Shown here: positions 5,973 through 11,231 of the stretch, piece by piece
Layout of the letters: every line of letters begins with the position of its first letter
Numbering within the stretch: position 1 is the first letter of the stretch
NCBI GenBank assembly: GCA_005240105.1
Contig: SBAT01000037.1
Span: 1 to 11,231 of the forward strand
DNA from: Chloroflexota bacterium
GTDB taxonomy: Bacteria > Cyanobacteriota > Vampirovibrionia > Obscuribacterales > Obscuribacteraceae
Direction: 5' to 3'
Length of the DNA stretch: 11,231 bases
Notes under the pieces: model-generated
The model's database searches: none
The model's input: the letters and a program-made list of their open reading frames with translations, nothing else
Told to the model about the DNA's origin: nothing
Position numbers and translations under genes: made by a program

Positions 5973-6182
5973 ATGCCAAAGATGAAAACAAATAAGGCTG
6001 CTGCCCGTCGTTTCAAGATCACTGCCACAGGCAAGGTCTTGGCACGTCAAGGCGGTAAGCGTCACATCAATGAATGGAAGTCCGCTAAAGTCAAACGCGG
6101 TCTGCGTGGTTACAAGGAAGTATCCGATGACCACAAAGCCAGCGTCCTAGCTATGTTTCCTTACAAGAAATACCTGCGCTAA
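5973..6182 (+). CDS. rpmI: Large ribosomal subunit protein bL35
   Basis: 69 residues, very basic, starting MPKMKTNKAAARRFKITATGK and ending in the YKKYLR type of tail. It is a full-length bL35 of the 50S subunit. It lies between infC and rplT as usual. The ATG has no clear Shine-Dalgarno; the upstream bases come from the end of the dispersed repeat (copy B). This may lower its independent translation or make it depend on mRNA structure. Confidence 0.95.
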   Translation: MPKMKTNKAAARRFKITATGKVLARQGGKRHINEWKSAKVKRGLRGYKEVSDDHKASVLAMFPYKKYLR

Positions 6183-6215
6183 GCAGTAGTTCAACCAAGT
6201 AAACGGCCTAAGGGT

Positions 6216-6276
6216 ACCTCCTCTCCGATGGCTCAAAGCAATTGACTTTCGCGACCAACACTCTCATAAGCAGGAG
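6216..6276 (+). promoter_or_regulatory. Possible anti-Shine-Dalgarno pairing upstream of rplT
   Basis: ACCTCCTCTCC at 6216-6226 resembles the 3' end of 16S rRNA. Its CTCCT (6218-6222) can pair with AGGAG (6272-6276), the ribosome site of rplT. L20 represses its own operon in several bacteria through a folded mRNA. Here the two complementary segments are seen, but the fold and its control by L20 are inferred, and 5 bp across a loop of about 50 nt is weak on its own. Confidence 0.25.
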
Positions 6277-6282
6277 CTTAAA

Positions 6283-6648
6283 ATGCCTAGAGTAAAACGT
6301 GGCAACGTTCTTCAAAAACGCCACAAGAAAATAATCAAATACGCCAAGGGTTTCCGCGGCTCAAAGTCCCGGCTCTTCATAGCCGCCAACCAAGCAGTCA
6401 TGCGGGCATGGAGAAATGCCTACCGTGACCGTAAGTTCAAGAAGCGTGCCTATCGCAGCCTCTGGATTACACGTATCAACGCTGCTTGCCGCATGAACGG
6501 TATTTCGTATAGCCGCTTCATCGATGGTCTGCATAAAGCCGGCATCACACTTAACCGTCAATCAATTTCTGAATTGGCCATCAAAGACAATGATGCCTTT
6601 GTCCGCCTCATCGAAATTGCCAAAGGAAAAGTGGCTGTCAAAGCCTAA
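6283..6648 (+). CDS. rplT: Large ribosomal subunit protein bL20
   Basis: 121 residues, with PRVKRGNVLQKRHKKIIKYAKGFRG at the N-terminus and YRSLWITRINAACRMNGISYSRFIDGLHKAGI in the C-terminal RNA-binding half. It is clear full-length bL20, needed early in 50S assembly and often the autoregulator of this operon. AGGAG lies 6 nt before the ATG. It follows rpmI by 100 bp. The next gene starts 15 bp after its stop, so they are probably co-transcribed. Confidence 0.96.
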   Translation: MPRVKRGNVLQKRHKKIIKYAKGFRGSKSRLFIAANQAVMRAWRNAYRDRKFKKRAYRSLWITRINAACRMNGISYSRFIDGLHKAGITLNRQSISELAIKDNDAFVRLIEIAKGKVAVKA

Positions 6649-6663
6649 TTTGTAAGGGCTTGC

Positions 6664-7458
6664 GTGAAAGTAGACGCAATTACAAGTTCCAGCAACCCGC
6701 TTCTTAAGAAGGTCCGGGCACTGCATCAGCGCGCCTTCAGAGCAAAGTATGCAGCTTACCTGATAGAGGGCGAGCGTCTGCTTGAAGAAGCGCTTCTAAA
6801 AGACGTCCAGCTGGAAGAGATAATCGCCAGCGAGACTTTCTTCAAGCAGGGGCTGGGAAGACTGTCGGACGCCAATTTGGCGCGGCTTGTGACCGTTCCT
6901 GACGCTTTATTTGCCGAACTAGCTGAGACAACTAACCCGTCAGGCATTTTGGCTATCGCTAGAATTACTGCCCACAGCCCCAATCAACTCTTCTCTGCAA
7001 AAAACCCACTTGTAGTAATCGCTGATGCGATTCAAGACCCCGGCAACTTGGGCACCTTGATTCGCACCAGCTTAGCCGCCTCAGCCTCTGGACTTATTAC
7101 AACTAGAGGTACAGTTGACCCATTCAATTCCAAAGTTGTTAGGTCAGCCATGGGAGCTACCTTCCATCTGCCCTGTCTATGGGATCTAGAAACCAGCGAA
7201 GCGATTCAACTCTGTCGGACTAATGGTCTAAAAATAGTTGCTTCGTGCGCCGAAGGCGAAAAACTCTTCTGGCAAGCAAATCTTGAAAAACCAACAGCTA
7301 TCATCATCGGCAATGAAGGGCAGGGACTATCCAATGCCGTGCTGGAAATTGCCGATGAAACAATAGCAATTCCAATGTCCGACAATTGCGAATCATTGAA
7401 TGCAGCACAAGCTGCAACAATTCTCTTATTTGAAGCAGTGCGGCAACGATCTTTTTAG
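6664..7458 (+). CDS. SpoU/TrmH-family RNA 2'-O-methyltransferase
   Basis: 264 residues, starting with GTG and preceded by AAGGG. Residues 1-100 match the N-terminal substrate-binding domain of the TrmH-like RNA methyltransferases (SNPLLKKVRAL; YLIEGERLLEEAL). Residues 116-262 are the SPOUT knot, with motif 1 DPGNLGTLIRT (125-135), motif 2 IIGNEGQGL (214-222) and motif 3 IPMSDNCESLNAAQA (236-250). It transfers methyl from S-adenosylmethionine to a ribose 2'-OH in rRNA or tRNA. The exact target cannot be told from the sequence, so no symbol is given. Motif 3 has NAAQA where NVSVA/NVAVA is common; the catalytic Ser-Leu-Asn core is kept. Its position after rplT, as in many genomes, suggests rRNA. 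Confidence 0.9.
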   Translation: MKVDAITSSSNPLLKKVRALHQRAFRAKYAAYLIEGERLLEEALLKDVQLEEIIASETFFKQGLGRLSDANLARLVTVPDALFAELAETTNPSGILAIARITAHSPNQLFSAKNPLVVIADAIQDPGNLGTLIRTSLAASASGLITTRGTVDPFNSKVVRSAMGATFHLPCLWDLETSEAIQLCRTNGLKIVASCAEGEKLFWQANLEKPTAIIIGNEGQGLSNAVLEIADETIAIPMSDNCESLNAAQAATILLFEAVRQRSF

Positions 7459-7529
7459 TTAGATGACGGTTCCAAAATTTTAGCTAAGGAAGGCTCAAAA
7501 GCCAAGCTGGGCGAGAATTTTCCACTTTG

Positions 7530-7558
7530 TTTAAGCAATCAGATAAAATTGCTACAGT
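7530..7558 (+). promoter_or_regulatory. Candidate promoter of tatC
   Basis: TTTAAG at 7530-7535 and TACAGT at 7553-7558 are 17 bp apart, with an extended -10 TG at 7550-7551. The start would lie about 15 nt before the tatC ATG, so the leader would be very short. The surrounding 119-bp gap is AT-rich and holds nothing else firm. Confidence 0.35.
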
Positions 7559-7577
7559 AAAGTAAAATTTCAAAGAC

Positions 7578-8336
7578 ATGGATAACTTGGACACAAACTT
7601 GGAAAGTGAATCGGGCACCGAGCAGTCATCGACAGGCGATGAGAAGCTGATGACCGTTATCGAACATTTGGACGAGTTGCGCGGGCGCATAATCCGCTGC
7701 TTGATTGTCATTGGTCTAGCTTTCCTGTCCGCTCTCTGGTTGGCCAAAGACGCAGTGCGAATTCTTGAAGCTCCGGCAGGCAATATCAGCTTTCAGGCTC
7801 TCTCATTAGAAGAACCCTTACTAGTTTATTTCAAGGTTGCCTTTTATATCGCAATTGTCCTGGCCTTGCCCTATGTTCTTTTTGAAGCAAGTTTGTTTGT
7901 CGCGCCGGGATTGAAAAAAGAAGAGCGTAAAATGCTTTTGCCTATCGTGCTAGGCGGTCCCATTTTGTTTGTTGCCGGTGCATTTTTTGCTTACGAATTG
8001 GTTCTGCCGCCAATGCTTCATTTCTTTGGCTCTTTTGGACAAGGCATTACACCGATAAACCAGAGACTTGATTTTTACGTGTCCTTAGTTAGTTCAATTC
8101 TTTTGTACATGGGTCTGTGTTTTCAGCTTCCTATAGTCTTATTTGCACTCTCCTTCACTGGATTGGTTTCTTCCGGACAGCTGATCAAAGTCTGGCGCTA
8201 TGCCATTTTTGCAGCAGCGCTGGTGGCCGCTATCATCACACCTGATCCGACAGCCATTTCCATGCTTATAGTGATGGGCGCTCTTTCGGCACTCTACTTC
8301 CTGTCTATCGGGCTTTTGAAAATTTTCGGGCGTTAA
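7578..8336 (+). CDS. tatC: Sec-independent protein translocase TatC
   Basis: TatC is the polytopic core of the twin-arginine translocase and recognises the twin-arginine signal peptides of folded proteins. The 252-residue product has the expected length and six membrane segments after a polar N-tail of about 24 residues. Signatures are EHLDELRGR (29-37), PYVLFEASLFVAPGLKKEER (98-117, with the conserved Glu103), GAFFAYELVLP (134-144) and ITPDPTAISM (220-229) before the last helices. No tatA/tatB is in the window. The Shine-Dalgarno is weak (AAAG). The next gene begins 4 bp after its stop, so the M50-like protein is co-transcribed. Confidence 0.95.
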   Translation: MDNLDTNLESESGTEQSSTGDEKLMTVIEHLDELRGRIIRCLIVIGLAFLSALWLAKDAVRILEAPAGNISFQALSLEEPLLVYFKVAFYIAIVLALPYVLFEASLFVAPGLKKEERKMLLPIVLGGPILFVAGAFFAYELVLPPMLHFFGSFGQGITPINQRLDFYVSLVSSILLYMGLCFQLPIVLFALSFTGLVSSGQLIKVWRYAIFAAALVAAIITPDPTAISMLIVMGALSALYFLSIGLLKIFGR

Positions 8337-8340
8337 CCAA

Positions 8341-9492
8341 ATGATATTGCCGACATTACAACTAGATCTGCTCAATTTGATCTATTTACCTTTGATGTTA
8401 ATTACCATCAAAGACCTAGTTACCAATTGGCACTCTGTGTGGGACAGCCACTTAACCAGCAAAGATCGCTTCATCCTGCAGAAGGTTGTAATTTTCCTTA
8501 TCATGCCCATCGTTGTCTACTGTCATGAAATGGGTCATGCATTATCAATTCAGTCATTTGGAGGCAAGGTTGCCGAATTTCACTTTGGCCTTTTCTGGGG
8601 TTTTGTCGTACCGGTCGGTAACTTTACGCCGGATCAAACTGTACTTACATATTTAGCCGGCAATGCCATGCAAATTGCCATTGGACTAATAGCTGGTGTC
8701 ATTGCCTTATTTGTTACTTCACCACCAGTGGTGGCAATGCTTGTTTATCTGGCTCTCTGGTCAGTCGGCGGCACTGTAGTTATCTATGCCCTTATGTCTG
8801 CAACCGGGTTTTACGGCGACTGGATTGCCATTTACACAGCTCCAACACCAGTTTTAAAAACAATGATTGCCACAGCTCATGCCGCCCTTGTAGTGCTGGT
8901 CTTCTATTGCCTTTACGGCGCCACGCCCAGGCTCTGGTTTGCTATGCGGACGAAGCCCCAATGGGCACGAAGAATTGGTCTATTGACTCTTAATGCCCAA
9001 ACGGATCCACAACCAAAAAATTACCTGTCCATTGCCTGGTGTTATGCAGAGGCAAATCTATTCAGCCAGTCAGAAAAATGGCTGAAGAAAGCTGTTCAAA
9101 TTGGCGCATCAAAGGCAGATGCTCAGCTTCTCTCTGCTTACATAGTATTGAATAAAGGACAAATTCAAGACGCCGCGAAAATCTACGACCAAGCAGGTAG
9201 CGATGAAGAAGCGCCTGTACAAATGCGCGTAAAAGCCTACTTAGGACTGGCTGATTGTTATGTCCGACAAAACAATTTGGACAAAGCTATCGAGACATAT
9301 ACGAAGGCTATCGCCCTCGATCACAACCTGGGCGATGCGCGTCTTTACAAGCTGCTCCTACTAAAACAAACAGGAAAGAAACTGGAATCTGAGAAGGAAT
9401 TATTGGACCTCAAAGATATCCCAGATGTGCAGTGCCACTGGATAGATACAGCGCTTGACGATTACTACCAGAAGAACCTCAAAGACGCTTGA
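8341..9492 (+). CDS. M50/site-2-protease-like membrane metalloprotease with TPR domain
   Basis: 383 residues. The N-terminal half has hydrophobic segments at about 8-25, 46-61, 84-95, 103-124, 130-153 and 176-192. The zinc-binding HEMGH sits at 62-66 at the end of a membrane segment, followed by GGKVAEFHFGLFWG. AGN (106-108) occupies the place of the conserved Asn of M50 proteases, and GDW (Asp160) that of the third metal ligand. Residues 228-330 hold about three TPR-like repeats; the best is AYLGLADCYVRQNNLDKAI at 299-317. The family cleaves membrane-embedded substrates; TPRs would recruit partners or substrates. It starts 4 bp after tatC. A paralogue without the active site follows. Protease fold: fairly sure. 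Substrate: unknown. Confidence 0.85.
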   Translation: MILPTLQLDLLNLIYLPLMLITIKDLVTNWHSVWDSHLTSKDRFILQKVVIFLIMPIVVYCHEMGHALSIQSFGGKVAEFHFGLFWGFVVPVGNFTPDQTVLTYLAGNAMQIAIGLIAGVIALFVTSPPVVAMLVYLALWSVGGTVVIYALMSATGFYGDWIAIYTAPTPVLKTMIATAHAALVVLVFYCLYGATPRLWFAMRTKPQWARRIGLLTLNAQTDPQPKNYLSIAWCYAEANLFSQSEKWLKKAVQIGASKADAQLLSAYIVLNKGQIQDAAKIYDQAGSDEEAPVQMRVKAYLGLADCYVRQNNLDKAIETYTKAIALDHNLGDARLYKLLLLKQTGKKLESEKELLDLKDIPDVQCHWIDTALDDYYQKNLKDA

Positions 9493-9536
9493 CAATAAAA
9501 TTGTTTCACGCTTGACAGGAACAAGCACTTTATAAT
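9485..9536 (+). promoter_or_regulatory. Promoter-like region with tandem ACGCTTGACA repeats
   Basis: ACGCTTGACA occurs at 9485-9494 and again at 9508-9517, 23 bp apart (about two helical turns). A perfect TATAAT lies at 9531-9536. The second TTGACA is 13 bp from TATAAT, too short for an ordinary promoter, and the first is 36 bp away. So either the -10 works with a weak -35, or the repeats are binding sites for a regulator. The first copy overlaps the 3' end of the preceding gene. Confidence 0.4.
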
Positions 9537-9537
9537 G

Positions 9538-9558
9538 CCTGTAACTTTCTGTTACAGG
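9538..9558 (+). promoter_or_regulatory. Perfect inverted repeat over the expected start site of the pseudoprotease gene
   Basis: CCTGTAAC (9538-9545), TTTCT, GTTACAGG (9551-9558): an 8-bp perfect palindrome with a 5-nt spacer, placed 1 bp after TATAAT. The right arm overlaps AGGGA (9556-9560), the only ribosome-binding candidate, 9 nt before the ATG at 9570. It could be a repressor operator. On read-through mRNA from tatC it could also form a hairpin that hides the ribosome site. Confidence 0.6.
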
Positions 9559-9569
9559 GACGTCGGACT

Positions 9570-10772
9570 ATGAATGAGATATACCTCTGGTCTGTGACGG
9601 GCATGGCATGCCTAATATCCCTTAACACCATTTGGCGCCTATTCCTCGACCGCAAGAAACTCGCCAACGAGGATTTGAACGAAGCCGATAGAGCCTTTGC
9701 CTGGCGAGCCGTTGTCTTCATCGTATTCCCACTTCTCAACTTGCTGGATTTAAAAGCAACGGAGAAAGCCTGCCAATTGCTGGGTGGACATGTAACCAAC
9801 TGGGCTTATGGGCTCTTGTGGTATCACATTCATCCCGTCGGACTGAATAGTCATCTGGATTTATCTCTAACACTATTTGCCGGCGTTGTAGCGCAAGTAG
9901 CACTGGCACTTCTATTGATACCAGCACTTATTTTCCGCCCGCACCCATTTTTAGCAACTGTTCTTGGGTACACCATAAGCTTCATCTTCGGACTAAATCT
10001 AATTTTTGATCCTATCCTTTCCTTCTTCGGCATGGGCAGCCCTCGCTGGCAATTTATCTACACGACAGGCAGCATGGACTCCAGGCTATTCGTATTGGCA
10101 TTGCATGCATCCACTTTGATGTCCTTTTGTGCCTTTGTGCTCAACCACAAAGTGCGCCTGTGGTTCTCCGAACTGACTCGTCCTGTTGCAGCCGATGAAT
10201 TGAAAGAAGCCTTAATCAAAGCCAAAGCACAGTCCGACAATGCCCGACTTGCCTGCCGCTTAGGCTTGCTCTACGACAAAGCCGGACTCAGACGCCGCGC
10301 GCGCAAGCAATTGAAGAATCTAAAATCCAAGCATCCCCATTCGTTGTATTCGCTGCTTTTGGCAGCCGTCTTGCATTACCGCAAACACGAATACAAACAA
10401 GCTCTCACATCCTTCGCTCGAGCCGCTGAAGCGCCCAACGTAATGGGCCCACTCAAAGCCAGTCTTTTAGCAGCAGCCGGCTGTGCTGCCTTTGCAGACG
10501 GTGAAGTGACTAAAGCCTTGAATTACTGCGAACGCGCTCTGGAATTTGACGACAACTGCTTAGTCGCCCGCATGGTCAAAGTCGATGTCTTCCTGCATCA
10601 GGGCAAAAAGGAAACTGCCGCCGAAGAAATACTGCAATCCATGCGCCGCGGTCTGTCGCTTAACTTAGAAAACAAAATTCCAGTCGACTGCGAAGAAGTG
10701 CTCGATGCAATAGCCTGCATGGAAGACACCCAAGTAAGACCTGTTGCTTCAGCAGGCAAGTGGCGTAATTAA
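9570..10772 (+). CDS. Catalytically degenerate M50-like pseudoprotease with TPR domain
   Basis: 400 residues. The membrane half aligns with the preceding protein almost without gaps from residue 47 to 200: FIVFPLLN with FLIMPIVV, LLGGHV with SFGGKV, YGLLWYHIHPVG with FGLFWGFVVPVG, TLFAG with TYLAG, and W..IYT with W..IYT. At the protease positions it reads DLKAT (60-64) instead of HEMGH, Val106 instead of Asn108, and Arg159 instead of Asp160. All visible active-site residues are gone, yet the frame is intact and the fold appears kept. Residues 225-358 hold about four TPR-like repeats, e.g. YSLLLAAVLHYRKHEYKQAL at 260-279. It probably binds or regulates membrane partners rather than cleaving them. 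It is 77 bp from its neighbour, with its own regulatory region. It ends 4 bp before a convergent gene. Confidence 0.85.
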   Translation: MNEIYLWSVTGMACLISLNTIWRLFLDRKKLANEDLNEADRAFAWRAVVFIVFPLLNLLDLKATEKACQLLGGHVTNWAYGLLWYHIHPVGLNSHLDLSLTLFAGVVAQVALALLLIPALIFRPHPFLATVLGYTISFIFGLNLIFDPILSFFGMGSPRWQFIYTTGSMDSRLFVLALHASTLMSFCAFVLNHKVRLWFSELTRPVAADELKEALIKAKAQSDNARLACRLGLLYDKAGLRRRARKQLKNLKSKHPHSLYSLLLAAVLHYRKHEYKQALTSFARAAEAPNVMGPLKASLLAAAGCAAFADGEVTKALNYCERALEFDDNCLVARMVKVDVFLHQGKKETAAEEILQSMRRGLSLNLENKIPVDCEEVLDAIACMEDTQVRPVASAGKWRN

Positions 10773-10776
10773 GCTC

Positions 10777-11231
10777 TTAAAATATTCCAGTCAATTCCTG
10801 ACTGCCCAGGACAATCAGTCCTTTGCCTATCAGCCAGGGAAGAGTTACTGCCAAAGTAGCTATGCCTGTAAGACGGAGGTTGCCGGATTTGATTAGAGAT
10901 GGCAGAGTGAAAAATCCGACAAAGAGACAAATAAGCCAACACTCAATAAGCATAGGCATCACCCAAACATGGCTTGTGGCAGGACCTTGATAGTGAGTCA
11001 ATTGTGCGCATTGTTGGGACAAAATGACTTGGTTCACGGATAGTAAAACAATGCCTGCCCATTGACCAAAACGACCAAGGGCGTAAAAGGCACAGACGTT
11101 GAAGACATAAGCTACAAGCCAGGCTGCAGCTGTCCAGGCAAAAATATCGTAGAAGAAGTCTTCTTCCAGTGCAGTTGAGAAAATGGAAGCTATTTCGTCA
11201 CTTTGGAAGACAAACGGCGTTATCCAGAAGA
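10777..11231 (-). CDS. Partial multi-pass membrane protein (5' end outside window)
   Basis: The minus strand is open from the window edge to TAA at 10777-10779, giving the last 150 residues of a longer protein. A GTG at 11037 could be taken as a start, but the frame continues upstream with typical membrane-protein sequence. Hydrophobic segments include IFAWTAAAWLVAYVFNVCAF, WAGIVLLSVNQVIL, VWVMPMLIECWLICLFVGFF and LTGIATLAVTLPWLIGKGLIVL, so at least four membrane passes. No family is recognised. It converges on the pseudoprotease gene with a 4-bp gap and no visible terminator between them. Confidence 0.7.
   Translation of the reverse strand, partial: FWITPFVFQSDEIASIFSTALEEDFFYDIFAWTAAAWLVAYVFNVCAFYALGRFGQWAGIVLLSVNQVILSQQCAQLTHYQGPATSHVWVMPMLIECWLICLFVGFFTLPSLIKSGNLRLTGIATLAVTLPWLIGKGLIVLGSQELTGIF

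Noticed and set aside
5838..6134. Leftward frame of 98 codons over the repeat and rpmI
   Set aside because: It is antisense to the well-supported rpmI and to the dispersed repeat; its residues look like complement artefacts.
7478..7520. GGCT-CAAA-AGCC hairpin as a terminator of the methyltransferase gene
   Set aside because: The stem is only 4 bp and no T run follows directly.

Overview
The window is bacterial chromosome of moderate G+C, with no rRNA, CRISPR array, insertion sequence or phage gene. The gene set is housekeeping: rpsF-ssb-rpsR, a leucine tRNA, infC-rpmI-rplT, an rRNA/tRNA methyltransferase and tatC. It is flanked by lineage-specific genes with few familiar domains. No gene is diagnostic of a phylum. 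The mix (rpsF-ssb-rpsR order, infC-rpmI-rplT nearby, UUG starts, TPR-fused membrane proteases, PDG-rich large proteins) would fit an uncultured lineage such as the non-photosynthetic relatives of cyanobacteria (Vampirovibrionia/Melainabacteria). That placement is a guess, not something the sequence proves.

Layout. Positions 1-1119 hold the 5' part of a leftward, unrecognised hydrophilic protein that runs off the window. A 350-bp divergent regulatory region follows, with a strong inverted repeat at 1422-1442. Positions 1471-2406 encode a three-part protein: MerR-like helix-turn-helix, charged disordered linker, four-cysteine zinc motif. Positions 2524-3797 hold a leftward pair with a 1-nt overlap: a secreted protein with a VirB10-like beta segment, then a single-pass small membrane protein.

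Positions 3858-7458 form the translation block. rpsF (UUG start, hairpin-bearing leader), ssb and rpsR are followed by tRNA-Leu(CAG), placed only 29 nt before the UUG start of infC. infC is followed by a GC-rich dispersed repeat, then rpmI, rplT and a SpoU-type methyltransferase. The same repeat occurs at 2439-2516, so the window holds two copies of one non-coding element, both just after stop codons on the + strand.

Positions 7530-10772 form a membrane block: tatC, an HExxH site-2-protease-like (M50) membrane protein with C-terminal TPRs, then a second membrane-plus-TPR protein. The last two align along their membrane halves, but the second has lost the HExxH motif, the conserved Asn and the distal Asp. 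It therefore looks like a pseudoprotease paralogue of its neighbour, and it has its own promoter/operator-like region with a perfect 8-bp inverted repeat. This pair is the most interesting thing in the window. A convergent, partial multi-pass membrane gene closes the window at 10777-11231.

How the parts may work together (inference): the centre supplies ribosomal proteins, SSB, IF3 and RNA modification. The right side supplies the twin-arginine translocase core and a membrane-protease/pseudoprotease pair that could process or hold membrane-bound regulators or exported proteins.
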